Origin: Scleropages formosus
Taxonomy: Eukaryota > Chordata > Actinopteri > Osteoglossiformes > Osteoglossidae
Direction of reading: 5' to 3'
Assembly (NCBI RefSeq): GCF_900964775.1
Contig: NC_041817.1
Location: 17,812,783 to 17,876,782, forward strand
DNA length: 64,000 nt
Made by a program: the position numbers and the translations under genes. The notes under the pieces are model-generated. The model did not search any database. It was not told the DNA's origin and saw only the letters and a list, made by a program, of their open reading frames with translations. Within the stretch, counting starts at the first letter, position 1, and each line of letters begins with the position of its first letter. Below are positions 26,863 to 36,804 of the stretch, piece by piece.

Positions 26863-26877
26863 GAGGCATCACGGGAA
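26863..26877 (+). promoter_or_regulatory. U1 distal element: ZNF143/Staf-type site
   Basis: On the minus strand it reads TTCCCGTGATGCCTC, matching the TTCCCATGATGC core of Staf/ZNF143 sites. It lies 210-224 bp upstream of the U1 start, the usual distance of a vertebrate snRNA distal element. A weak octamer-like ATTGCGAAT is close by. Confidence 0.65.
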
Positions 26878-27026
26878 ATCGGTGAGACACCGATTGCGAA
26901 TGAAAAACATCGGAGCCTCTTGAACAAGGGATGTGGAGAAAAGCAAGGAATGATCGCAAAGAGCCCATGGCAGGACAAGAGTCGACGAGTGTGTGTGCGC
27001 GCGCGTGTGTGTGTTTCCAAGGCGCC

Positions 27027-27044
27027 CACCGTGAGACGAGCGTC
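27027..27044 (+). promoter_or_regulatory. U1 proximal sequence element (PSE)
   Basis: CACCGTGAGACGAGCG lies at about -60 to -43 from the U1 start. It matches the ACCGTG-containing core of vertebrate U1 PSEs, recognised by SNAPc. There is no TATA box, consistent with Pol II use. Confidence 0.65.
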
Positions 27045-27086
27045 TGTGGCGTGTAGGGAGGTGTGCCTGCGAAACGTGTACAACTC

Positions 27087-27250
27087 ATACTTACCTGGCA
27101 GGGGAGATACCATGATCAAGAAGGTGGTTCACCCAGGGCGAGGCTCAGCCATTGCACTCCGGCTGTGCTGACCCCTGCGAATTCCCCAAATGTGGGAATC
27201 TCGACTGCATAATTTCTGGTAGTGGGGGACTGCGTTCGCGCTCTCCCCTG
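27087..27250 (+). ncRNA. U1 snRNA gene (border copy, forward)
   Basis: A 164-nt match to vertebrate U1. It starts ATACTTACCTGGCAGGGG, whose ACTTACCT pairs with 5' splice sites. Stem-loop II carries the U1A loop ATTGCACTCC, stem-loop III follows, then an Sm site ATAATTTCTGG and the final stem-loop with the TTCG loop, ending CTCCCCTG. Stem-loop I has ATCAAGAAG, where the human sequence is ATCACGAAG in the U1-70K loop; all eight copies here share this. A distal ZNF143-type site, a PSE and a 3' box are at normal distances. It lies downstream of the short 5S copy on the same strand and is an inverted copy of the array unit. Confidence 0.96.
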
Positions 27251-27259
27251 ATTCTCTGG

Positions 27260-27273
27260 GTTTAAAGCAAGAG
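27260..27273 (+). promoter_or_regulatory. snRNA 3' box
   Basis: GTTTAAAGCAAGAG, ten bases past the U1 3' end, matches the GTTTN0-3AAARNNAGA signal used by Integrator for snRNA 3' end formation. All eight U1 copies keep it. Confidence 0.85.
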
Positions 27274-27500
27274 CAAACAACAATGCTAGTCGCTGGCTGT
27301 TTTCTCTCAGCCTGTGATGCAGCTCGTACAGCATTTCTGTGTTTTGTCTATGAAAGTACAGTACACGTGCCGTTTGTGTTTTCATTGTTTCGTGTGACAC
27401 TAACGTAGGAGCTCGTCCTTTGGTGCAATGTTCTCGTTTTTTGGGTACGAGTATGTCAAGAATTAACAGTCAACATACTATCGCCGCTACTTCAAAATTT

Positions 27501-29560
27501 AGGTGTCTGGTTCCACACACTGTCTAACTCGACAGGAATACCTTTCTTCATTCATCGATTTGCGTAATTAAAATCTTTATTCAATAAATCAATCCTGAAA
27601 ACTGCCATGCCAATAATAAAATTTAAAGTAAAACAATAAAATCAACAAGACCAGCTAATATCAAAGACTGCATGGCAGAACTTTCAAAGCACTAAAAACA
27701 TACCCCAAGCCTTAAAACCAAACATCATAAATAATTAAAAGGAAACTTACCCGGTAACATTCACCGCTCAAGAGGGCGGGGCGGTCCCCTGACCTGTTCC
27801 CAGGATGTTACCATACACCTTACCTACCGTTTTTGGGTGTTTTCCCTTTTCACAACACCGCTCTCCTATTGATGTTTTAGTGGGATAGGTGAATGATAAA
27901 ATACATATAGAATTAGAACACAGCATTCACCCACACAACAAAACAATCTACACTACACTAAACTAAACATAATAAATAAATAAATAATACCAACACACCA
28001 CACATGTAGTCATTTACAAGTGACTACTTTAAAATTGCAATAAGTGCTATAAATGTTTAAAAGTGTGCAACTTAAATAAAATGTGCCATAAAAGATTAGA
28101 AACCCTACACCTAACATAAAACACATAACACACCACAAAACACAACGCTTAACGTTCACCAAAAATACGACTTACGGTGTTTTGTGAGTGCGAAAGGACG
28201 TGTGTTACTTACCCCAGGATGGAGGATCTGCCACAAACCTGTGGGGTCACAGCCAAAAGAGGCCCTTCCACCTCTCTTTGGCTTCTAAGTAACCCCACTG
28301 TCAGGTGGGACTCTTCCCCCTGCCCTGACAAACTGAACCTAGGGGGAGACCCCACCCAAGACCAAATCAATGACTAATAAACCTGAATGACTGGGTACCG
28401 CTATGGAGGAGGGAGGATTTTCTCAGCCCTTTTGAGAGGTCTCAGTCAAGACCGGCACCCCCAGTGCAGTATAGGAGATCAACCCAGCCTCCCTCCTACG
28501 CCTCTTCTTCTTCCTGGTCACTCCCACAAAACCCCGTAAAATGTCTGTGTGACCAGGTGTGTCTCTCTCCTCCTTGGCCCGGGACCTCCAGAAGTGCCCA
28601 GCGAAGAAGGAGACCGTGCCACACTGGCCTGGGACAACCGCTCTGTTACCTCAGCACCCGCCACTGATCCCAGGTGCTCCGCAACGTTGCCACACAAAGG
28701 CTTGGCTTCCACACCATCCCCCGTAGGCACTGCCTCTGCCCGCACCTCCCCCACATAGGTCGGCTTGCGCTGTAGGCAGCTGCGGGAGAGGTGATCTTCC
28801 CCCCCCCCGGGTACAGCGGCAGGGGCCTACGCAGTCATTCTCCAAACATCACCCGGCACTTCATTGTCTTGCAAGATCTTCTGGTATGTCCCTGACCAAG
28901 ACACAAATGGCAGAAGGGAGGCTGACCAGGATAAAATAGGTAGCTTCTTGCCTTGCCCAAGGTAAAATACGCAGGTGGGTGCCTATAATCGTCTATCCCC
29001 AGAGGGTCGGGACACAAGCGAACTAAAAAACGTCTCCATCCAGTCCAGATGCCCAAAAGATCCCGGTCTTCTCTATATCCGGGGAAAACATTGGCAGAAT
29101 CCCCCAGGAAAGCTGCCACAATGTCTGCCGACACAAAGGGGTCGAAGACGTGGACAATCACAACTCTTCTATCTGTCCTCCAGAGTGGCTCGATGGAGTA
29201 GGGGAGCAACTTAGAATACATTGCACTAACCCTACACATCTCCAACACCCTCCGATAACGTTCATCGGTCACCAGCGTGACGTCGAAAAAGGACAATGGC
29301 CCGTTTCTCTAGATACAGACAATGTCCTCCGCCTGAAGTCCCAGGAGTCCAAAAACAATCTTACGAATGAAAGGAATGCGCTCATGAAATCTGATGACGT
29401 CGTCCCGGTTCCTCCAATGGAAGCGGATGGTATTCTTCAAAGCCTGCAGCCATTCTCACGGCCAGTGATGGTCTCTCATCCTCCCCTGGAGCTGCCGACG
29501 TCTTCGAGGAAAACCCTATTCTGGACTATCTTACCACTTAACCAGCACTGTCACTACAGG
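27501..29560 (-). mobile_element. Tx1/L1-type LINE, internally deleted, minus strand
   Basis: From right to left: ORF1 (about 29,530 to 28,520), then directly the last residues of ORF2 (...YLEAKERWKGLFWL, about 28,305-28,236), then a 3' UTR of about 730 bp ending at 27,501 next to the U1 flank. Nearly all of ORF2 is missing. The 3' part is almost identical to the units' plus-strand LINE tail, while ORF1 is a related but clearly different sequence. The copy is dead. Confidence 0.8.
28520..29530 (-). pseudogene. LINE ORF1 (gag-like, CCHC zinc knuckle)
   Basis: The longest clean frame is 28,835-29,296 (153 codons). It shows FFDVTLVTDERYRRVLEMCR and a knuckle CHLCLGQGHTRRSC followed by the start of a second (KTMKCR). 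Upstream, translation continues as RFHWRNRDDV...FIRKIVFGLLGL, interrupted by an in-frame stop. Downstream another frame continues the acidic, proline-rich C-terminal part. This layout is that of ORF1 in fish Tx1-group LINEs, often mis-annotated as a CCHC-type host gene. Stops and frame changes make it a pseudogene. Confidence 0.75.
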
Positions 29561-29734
29561 CCTGGAAAAAGCCTGTTTCAGTACTGTTATTGTACCTGTT
29601 TTTCTCGCGTCGTTTGAAGTCATTCTAGGAATCCGTCCGGTATTTTTAAAAACTTATTTTGCGCCACAAAGTTCTTGCAGTTCAAGTACAAGTAAGTGAA
29701 GAACTAACAAACAATTAGCATATCTGACTTTCAT

Positions 29735-30030
29735 GATTTTGACAGTTTTTAACACTCCGTGTATTCTGCTGTTACAATGATACAAACATGCTAAATACTC
29801 TCATCAATACTTCAATGTATCACTGTAGTCGCATTTAAAGCTCAGTGCCATTTAGTGTTTCAACGCAATATTGCGCTGCGCTAGAGTAAAGGATAATGCG
29901 ATTAGTTGGACCTCTTTTTCTTCTCACCACCTTCAAAATTTTCCTCATCTCCAGTTACGGAGCACGCGCTATTTTGCAACAAAACATACACCTACATGTG
30001 CGAATCTTATTCTCTTTTCATTTCTACATC
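29735..30030 (+). repeat. Left arm of imperfect inverted repeat
   Basis: Its reverse complement aligns with 30,612-30,910 at roughly three quarters identity by eye. Shared blocks include CACTAGACGGCGCTGAGCTT-like and GGAGCACGCGCTATTT-like sequences. The unknown family also leaves a trace (CACTAGATGGCGCTGAGC) beside the second U1 gene of each unit, for example at 34,206. Confidence 0.75.
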
Positions 30031-30222
30031 CTTTCTATAACAACTGTACTGGAACGATTTCCTCCTCACTTTATGGACCTCAGAGATTAATTTGTGCTAA
30101 AGAAACACCATGAATAACTGAATGCATTATATTGTTGACATGGCATCCAGGATTTATCATCCCTGCGGAAAGCTCATAATAAAGAATAATGGTGTTAGAT
30201 AAATTTCTGAAGTTCATCATTA

Positions 30223-30443
30223 TTTTTTTTTCTTCACGGGTCAGAATGGATCAACAGCCCACTAAAGGTGTCTGGTTCCACACACTGTCTAACTGGACAG
30301 GAAAAAATTTCTCCATTCATCATTTCCGATAACTAAAATCTTTATTCAATAAATAAAGCAAGCCTAAAAACTGCCACGCCACTAATAAAAACTAAAATAA
30401 AACAATAAAAATCAATAAGACCAGCTAATATGAAGACCACATG
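30223..30443 (-). mobile_element. Tx1-type LINE 3' tail with poly(A), minus strand
   Basis: A T-run on the plus strand (the poly(A) tail) precedes sequence matching the LINE 3' UTR end seen at 27,501 and 39,707, including GTGTCTGGTTCCACACACTG and AATCTTTATTCAATAAAT. It is 5'-truncated to about 210 bp and lies between the two inverted-repeat arms. Confidence 0.8.
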
Positions 30444-30611
30444 ATATACTTCGCTGTATCACGAGATTCCTACAGTACTTTTGGATTATGAATCTTACAG
30501 ACGATTGATCGACAAAGGTAGGTTTGGTGTTTTGAACGTTTTAATCCATGTCATTATGCGTAGTGGTTTTTTATGTGGAAGTTAAGAAAAATCCTTCCAC
30601 TTAAGTTGTTA

Positions 30612-30910
30612 TGGGAAAGAGAGTAAGATTTGCACAGGTCGGTGTATGTTTTGTTGTGAAATAGCGCGTGCTCCGTAACCAGAGATCTGTAACATCCTGA
30701 AAATAAGAGAAAAAAAAGGTCCAATCAATCGCCTTGTCCGTTCACTAGAGCGCTGCGCGATATTGCGTCGAAACACTAGACGGCGCTGAGCTTTACATGC
30801 GAGTACAGCAACACCTAAACTTCGAAATAGCAACGAGAGTATTGAGCGCGTTTGTATCACTACACAACAGAACACGTAGAGTATTAAAAACTGGGGTTAA
30901 AGTATAAACA
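30612..30910 (-). repeat. Right arm of imperfect inverted repeat
   Basis: Counterpart of 29,735-30,030 in opposite orientation. It abuts the start of the first array unit and carries no recognisable coding sequence. Translations of the two arms share a short patch around YGARAI.QQNI, which I regard as a consequence of the shared DNA. Confidence 0.75.
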
Positions 30911-31087
30911 CCAGCCATTACTAAATGTTAACTCTTGCCATCACACGAAACAATGAAAACACAAACGGCACGTGTACTGTATTTTCATAGACAAAACACA
31001 GAAATGCTGTACGAGCTGCATCACAGGCTGAGAGAAAACAGCCAGCGACTAGCATTGTTGTTTGCTCTTGCTTTAAACCCAGAGAAT

Positions 31088-31251
31088 CAGGGGAGAGCGC
31101 GAACGCAGTCCCCCACTACCAGAAATTATGCAGTCGAGATTCCCACATTTGGGGAATTCGCAGGGGTCAGCACAGCCGGAGTGCAATGGCTGAGCCTCGC
31201 CCTGGGTGAACCACCTTCTTGATCATGGTATCTCCCCTGCCAGGTAAGTAT
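31088..31251 (-). ncRNA. U1 snRNA gene, unit 1 copy a
   Basis: Same 164-nt sequence as the border copy at 27,087, in opposite orientation and facing it. It has the full promoter set: PSE at 31,294-31,311 and ZNF143-type site at 31,461-31,475; the 3' box lies just left of 31,088. Transcription runs away from the 5S gene of the same unit. Likely functional on sequence alone. Confidence 0.95.
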
Positions 31252-31293
31252 GAGTTGTACACGTTTCGCAGGCACACCTCCCTACACGCCACA

Positions 31294-31311
31294 GACGCTC
31301 GTCTCACGGTG
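31294..31311 (-). promoter_or_regulatory. U1 PSE, unit 1 copy a
   Basis: Identical to the PSE of the border copy, at -43 to -60. Confidence 0.65.
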
Positions 31312-31460
31312 GGCGCCTTGGAAACACACACACGCGCGCGCACACACACTCGTCGACTCTTGTCCTGCCATGGGCTCTTTGCGATCATTCCTTGCTTTTC
31401 TCCACATCCCTTGTTCAAGAGGCTCCGATGTTTTTCATTCGCAATCGGTGTCTCACCGAT

Positions 31461-31475
31461 TTCCCGTGATGCCTC
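31461..31475 (-). promoter_or_regulatory. U1 distal ZNF143-type site, unit 1 copy a
   Basis: TTCCCGTGATGCCTC on the plus strand at -210 to -224 of U1. Confidence 0.65.
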
Positions 31476-31905
31476 AGTGCTGCCGACTGTAACAGCTGGG
31501 AGCGGCGCCTCCAAAGAGGAAGTAGTTCTCCGCACGTTTGTGCCGCGGCACAAAAACAAGCGCCACAGTTCAGTCAGCGAGGTGCTGTGAACGGCGTACG
31601 ACCTTGTTGTGAGCGCAGAAAAATGCAACTTCGCGGATCGTGCGCACATGGAGCGTTTTACAACCTAGCGTGGTATAATAATAAAGTGAGCTGCACAGAC
31701 AGTGTAAATGAAGTTGACGAGAGTGAAAATCGGCGACGCCGGGTTCGCTGTGTGTAATACATGGCAAAATGTTAATGATATTAAGAGATATTGCAGAGCA
31801 GGTCGACTTAAACTAGGCAATAGTTTAACGTTAGGAAGAGACTGTAGGGTGCAGAAAGAAAGGAGGAAAGCGCGCGGTGGTACTAGCGGGGGGGAAAAAA
31901 AGAAA

Positions 31906-32025
31906 AAGCTTACAGCACCCGGTATTCCCAGGCGGTCTCCCATCCAAGTACTAACCGGGCCCGACCCTGCTTAGCTTCCGAGATCGGACGAGATCGGGCG
32001 TATTCAGGGTGGTATGGCCGTAAGC
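31906..32025 (-). rRNA. 5S ribosomal RNA, unit 1
   Basis: Full 120-nt vertebrate 5S. It begins GCTTACGGCCATACCACC, keeps the complete CGATCTCGTCCGATCTCGG helix region, box A (AAGCTAAGCAGGGTC), the intermediate element and box C (GATGGGAGACCGCCTGGG), and ends GGGTGCTGTAAGCTT. A T-rich terminator lies immediately downstream (left), and a TATA-like TATGAATAGG about 30 bp upstream. It is transcribed by Pol III in the same direction as the U1 gene that follows about 650 bp away. Confidence 0.97.
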
Positions 32026-33452
32026 GATGGCAAGCGCTGCAGACATCCTATTCATACTTTTCTCTTTCAGACAACAAGTCTAGATTATTTAATATGTTCT
32101 TTAAAATTATATATCTTTTCAATTATACAATAGACAACATACATTCACTTATACCCCGATCGAAAAATGAGAGAAATGTGCACAACAGCTAATGATCTCC
32201 CTCTGGTTCTAGCATTATACACATAAATTCAAATGTACCATTTAATAACCTACTTAGCATTAAAAGACATAAATGATAAACACTCACTCATTTTATGAAA
32301 TAATAATTACAATAAACACAGCACTGCAGTGCAATGTTGTTAAACATCAACAGTCAAATAAAACATTAAAGTTCAACAATGTATCCTAAAAAAAATCCCC
32401 CCCCCCTGCCACCGCCGATTAAACTCCCAGGTGGGACTCAATCAGCAGGTGTCAATGACCCGAACTTCAGAGGGGACTTCTTAATCAGCACACCTGAATG
32501 ATTGCCTCCATCTGGGGAGAGCAGCAGTTTTCTGTTTTGCTTTTGCGTCCCATGTGAAAGTGGACCCTCCTCCTTCTCCTCGTAGTGCTGTAGCCATCGT
32601 CTTTCCTACTCCGCTGTTCTTTATTTCCCTTGTCATCATCAAGAAGTGTGGTCCACTGTCCCAATGACCCTGAGAGCACAAGTCCCCTACAGCTGTGGAC
32701 ACTACAGAAGTACCAGGTACCAGTACCAGGTGAGAGAAACTCATCAGAGTTGCTTTCAAGAGTCTAAGGTAACATCTGCGTACTTTACTAATGAGTTTAT
32801 CACAATCTTTTACTGTTTTTCTTGAAACACTTTAAAGGGTAAAGGGTTTTCAAGTCTGAAGTTTTCAATTGTGCAGAGTTTATTTATAATTGTTTTTAAC
32901 TTCCAATGGCTCTCACGTTCTTGGATTTGGAGAAACAAGTGTATAATCGGAGGAGTGAATAATCTCTATTATGTCTGCAATGAGAAGGATTTGATAATGT
33001 ATAATGCGGATGCGTTTTTGAATTTTGGGGTTCAATTTTCCAATTTCATGCTATATAATAAAGTTTGGTGTAAAAAAAATGGCATCAAGAGCACCATATG
33101 TCTTTTTCACTGGAAACAAATGGTGTTCTTGATGATCCAGTTTCTAGGAGTCACTGTCCCAGCTGTGGAAATCATCTCTGTTTTCCATTCTGAAGGTCTT
33201 TGTCTTCAGAAAGCCTGGTCTAACTGAGAAAAAAGAAAAGGGAAAAAGACAACTTTTTTGACCTGTGAGGATGGTAGTCAAGCCTTCAAAAACCCTACCC
33301 CTTAAGTTCAATTTTTAAATTTTCAGTAATAGAATAGTAATTTTAGACTTGTTTGAAGCTAAACAAATGTTACGCTAGGATGGATTGTGCTCCCGGGAAA
33401 AGCTCTGATAAACTGTGACCATGTGCTAGAGAAGCAGTTACCATCATAACAA
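32026..33452. other. Array spacer, unit 1
   Basis: About 1.4 kb of AT-rich DNA with a variable C-run near 32,398. Frames up to 118 codons (such as 32,871-33,227 plus and 32,481-32,759 minus) show no known domain. A CCAG/GTGAGA donor-like site near 32,728 and a 15-bp hairpin at 33,083-33,134 are the only structures noted. Confidence 0.6.
33083..33134. other. Hairpin-forming inverted repeat in the spacer
   Basis: CATCAAGAGCACCAT and ATGGTGTTCTTGATG pair over 15 bp with one G-U wobble, around a 22-nt loop. The same hairpin is present in the other units. Confidence 0.7.
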
Positions 33453-33740
33453 TTTTTTTTTTTTTTTTTCTCTCTTTCATGGATCAGACCGGATCACCAG
33501 CCCATCAAAGGTGCCTGGTTCCACAACTTGACAGAAATAAATTCCTCTATTCATCATTTCTGATGATTAAAATCTTTATTCAATAATAAATTAATGTTTA
33601 ACTGCCATGCCCATAATAAAATTTGAAAGAAAAATCAATAAAACCAGCTAATATAAGGACTGCATGACAGAACTTTTAAAATACCTCCTAAGGCTTAAAA
33701 CTACAAACAATTAAAAGAAGACTTACCCACTAACGCTCGC
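33453..33740 (-). mobile_element. Tx1-type LINE 3' tail, minus strand, unit 1
   Basis: A 17-T run (poly(A) tail) is followed by CTGGTTCCACAACTTG, AATCTTTATTCAATAATA and the rest of a truncated LINE 3' UTR, ending near the second U1 gene. It is more diverged than the plus-strand LINE tail and comes from a separate insertion. Confidence 0.8.
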
Positions 33741-33925
33741 TGTAAAAAAAGCACAATGAAATCTCGGATTAGCATCAGACAAACCAAGCGAAACACACAT
33801 AATATCAATACGCCAAGTCACATTTGAGTAAGAAGTACGCTGAAACACCGTAGGAATTGTATTATAGCTCAGAAGAGACTCAGTGGCTAGCATTATTGTT
33901 TGCTCTTGCTTTAAACCCAGAGAAT

Positions 33926-34089
33926 CAGGGGAGAGCGCGAACGCAGTCCCCCACTACCAGAAATTATGCAGTCGAGATTCCCACATTTGGGGAATTCGCA
34001 GGGGTCAGCACAGCCGGAGTGCAATGGCTGAGCCTCGCCCTGGGTGAACCACCTTCTTGATCATGGTATCTCCCCTGCCAGGTAAGTAT
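33926..34089 (-). ncRNA. U1 snRNA gene, unit 1 copy b
   Basis: Same 164-nt sequence as copy a, with the 3' box kept. Homology upstream ends about 85 bp past the start: the PSE (34,132-34,149) is kept, but the distal element is absent and the sequence switches to unrelated DNA at about 34,175. Weak or no expression is expected unless another enhancer serves it. Confidence 0.93.
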
Positions 34090-34131
34090 GAGTTGTACAC
34101 GTTTCGCAGGCACACCTCCCTACACGCCACA

Positions 34132-34149
34132 GACGCTCGTCTCACGGTG
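34132..34149 (-). promoter_or_regulatory. U1 PSE, unit 1 copy b
   Basis: PSE sequence identical to copy a. No ZNF143-type site follows at the expected distance. Confidence 0.6.
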
Positions 34150-34243
34150 GGCGCCTTGGAAACACACACACTTTTCCACTGTTGACTGTCATACGTGCGT
34201 CCAAACACTAGATGGCGCTGAGCATTAAAGTCGATCCCCCCCC

Positions 34244-34850
34244 AACGGATAGAATGGATTAGCAGAACACTAAAAGTGTCTGGTACCGCACTGTCCAGCA
34301 GAACAGAGAAAATTTCTCCATTCATCACTTCCGTCATTTACCCAGTTTCTAAGGCCTTATGCTCCGACTGGAGCAAAGAGGATTAAAGAATATAAACCCC
34401 GGTGATCGCGTCCCAGACCAGGTGCAAATTCCAGATCGCACAACACCCAGGCACCCCGCACATCTGGTTGCGATGGACCAGGTCGACCATTACCTTGTTC
34501 AGGCCCTTGGTCAGGCACTTCGCGATGATCTTTGCGTCCACGATCTTTGGGTCTCCAGGTGGCAAGATGGACTTTATCATCTTTCTTGTAAAACAAGGAG
34601 AGCACCGCTGTCCTCATACTTTTAGTAAGCGTGCCCCTGCCCAGAACCTCTTCGACAATGCACAAAAAAGTCAGCACCAAGATGTCCCAAAACGTGGAAT
34701 AAAATTCCACAGGTGTACCGTTGAGGCCTGGAACCTTGTGCGGATTCATCTTACGAAGCACCTCCGACAGCGCGATCAAAATGACTGCTCTCTAAGCTGC
34801 AAAGAGCCTCCTCGGGGACTCCGTTACATTTCAAGCCCTTCACGTTGTTA
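34244..34850 (-). mobile_element. Tx1-type LINE fragment with reverse transcriptase start, minus strand, unit 1
   Basis: A short LINE 3' end (34,244-34,345, with GTGTCTGGTACC and CATTCATCACTTCCG) joins directly to the N-terminal part of a reverse transcriptase read leftwards. Recognisable are VPGLNGTPVEFY, LSLFYKKDD, then after a frame change IIAKCLTKGLNKVMVDLVHRNQ and CGVPGCC, the early RT blocks of L1-like elements. The catalytic YxDD block is not present. Internally deleted and dead. Confidence 0.8.
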
Positions 34851-35898
34851 AAAAAGAGTAGAGATCCACTCCCGACAACATTGAGCCAGAAAGGCTCCCA
34901 TGGTTGCTGCTGACAAAAAGGGATCAAAATCGTGGACCGTTATGCTGCTCTCCCTGAGAAGTCGCCCACCCGGAAGAGCTCCCCTCAAGAAGAAGGACCA
35001 TCAGGGACATCGGAGCCCCTCGCCAAGGGAGGCTGGAGGAGGATCGGTGGTGGATGTGGCGGCAGCGGCGAACCCGAACATTGCGGCGGAGTCGACGAGG
35101 AAGGAGATGACAGCTGCAAGGGCGGTAGCGACGGCGGCCTCGCCTGCAGAAGACGCGGCCAGGCCCGAGAAGGGCCCTGCTGCCCGGGTGGATCTTCAGA
35201 GGAGGAGGAGCAGCCTGCTAGCAATGTGGCTCCTAGGATGAAGCACACTACTCGCTTCCGATGGCGAAACACAGAGACAGCGGGGGACTTCCCGGATCGT
35301 GCTGGGTTCATCAGGGAAGTCATCTTCAGAAAGTTGGGCCTGGCCGGCGCACAAGTTGTTTGCATTCAAAGGAATGGAGCCCAGCGGTTTGTCGACGTCA
35401 CCGTTCTCGCTTGATGAAACCTACCAAAAAATGGTTGAAATCTGTAAGAAGGAGAAGGACGGGGGGTTGAAGCAATACAAGACTGAGTATCTTTGGTGGA
35501 TGGATAGAAGGATAATCGCTGTCTACGTCTTCAACCCCTTTGTCCCCGCCGAGGCCGTCCGTGCTTTTCTTCAGCGCCACGTCGACCTCCTACCTGGCCA
35601 CAGGGATATCCGCGATGAGTTTGGCATATGGAACAGGTGCAGGCAGTTTCAGGCGCGCCTGCGCCCCGACCCCCTGGCCCCCGACGGGCTCCATCGTCCT
35701 CCGGCATTTTTTAATATACAAAATGAATGAATGAATGAATGAATGAATGAGCTTTTATTGCCAAGTATGTTTACACATACAAGGAATTCGTCTTGGTGAC
35801 AGGAACTTCCACAGCACAGACAGAAAAACAGTGACAAGACACAGACAATAAAAGTAGAGTGGGTTAATAAAAGATAAAAAAAAATATATATAGAATAT

Positions 35899-35930
35899 AA
35901 AGTGTGTGTGTGTATATATATATATATATC

Positions 35931-35960
<30 letters not shown>
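35899..35960. repeat. (GT)n(TA)n(CA)n microsatellite, unit 1
   Basis: Alternating GT, TA and CA runs abut the SINE end. The length differs between units. Confidence 0.9.
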
Positions 35961-35966
<6 letters not shown>

Positions 35967-36161
35967 TTCTGAGCCGCTTGTCCCATACAGGGTCACGGGG
36001 AACCGGAGCCTACCCGGCAACACAGGGCGTAAGACCAGAGGGGGAGGGGACACACCCAGGACGGGACGCCAGTCCGCCGCAAGGCACCCCAAGCAGGACT
36101 CGAGCCCCAGACCCACGAGAGAGCAAGATCCAGTCCAACCCACTGCGCCACCGCGCCCCCC
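35967..36161 (-). mobile_element. tRNA-headed SINE inside the Rex1-like fragment, unit 1
   Basis: Same family as 16,319, reversed. The head with GGTGGCGCAGTGGGTTGG is at the right end. Confidence 0.9.
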
Positions 36162-36804
36162 TATGTTATATACAATGCAAGGCAAAGTAAATAAGAGATA
36201 TGATGTGAAAAATAAATATAAATAGCGTTGCTTATTGCACCGGTTTACTCCCTAGGGGGCATTTAGCTGTTCATGAGGTAGATGGCCTGAGGAAAGAAAC
36301 TTTTCCTGTGCCTGGCTGTCCTGGTGTTCAGTGCGAAGGGTCTAGGATGACTTTGCCAGCCCTTTTTCTCACTCTGGACGAGTACAATTCTTGGAGAGTG
36401 GTGGGGTGTGCCGATGATTCCTCCAGCCGTCCGGACTATCCGCTGTAATCTTCTGAGGTCTGATTTTGTAGCTGAGCAGAACCAGACGGTTATAGAGGTG
36501 CAGTAGACAGACTGGATGACTGCAGAGTAGAATTGCATCCGCAGCCTCTGTGGCAGATTGAACTTCCTCAGCTGGCGAAGTAAGTAAACAGTAAGGCTTA
36601 TCTCTTATACCCTCAGCAGCCACCCCTCTGCAGGCTCTGCCAGGGTCGGGGGCATACAGTAGAAGCATGTAAGAACATGAAATGCAGGAACTGCTTGGAG
36701 ACCGGACATTTCGCCAGGGACTGCAAGGGCCTCCACCGCTGCAATATTTGCAGCAGTGAAGACCATCTGGCCCGTCTCAGTCCGCAGTACAGACCCTCGT
36801 ATGC

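Larger units (their letters stand above)
35727..36590 (-). mobile_element. Rex1/CR1-like LINE 3' end inserted in ORF1, unit 1
   Basis: On the minus strand the frame at 36,263-36,538 shows TKSDLRRLQRIVRTAGGIIG and, near its end, TARHRKSFFPQAI, the C-terminal tail of CR1/Rex1-group reverse transcriptase ORFs. The 3' UTR follows to a terminal tandem (TTCA)n seen as ATGAATGAATG at 35,724. 5'-truncated, and itself carrying a SINE. Confidence 0.75.

Noticed and set aside
28835-29296. 153-codon frame with a CCHC knuckle, resembling a host zinc-finger CCHC gene
   Set aside because: Its flanks continue as LINE ORF1 and end in a LINE 3' UTR. The same organisation is seen in the plus-strand LINE of each unit, so it is retroelement ORF1.
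32481-32759. 92-codon minus frame kept in all units
   Set aside because: The units are almost identical at DNA level, so conservation of the frame carries no information. No domain is seen.
34357-34779. 140-codon minus frame with reverse transcriptase similarity as a separate gene
   Set aside because: It is an internally deleted LINE fragment whose frame changes part-way through the RT blocks.
35902-36225. Frames rich in YIYIYI and CVCVCV
   Set aside because: Translations of TA and GT microsatellites next to the SINE.
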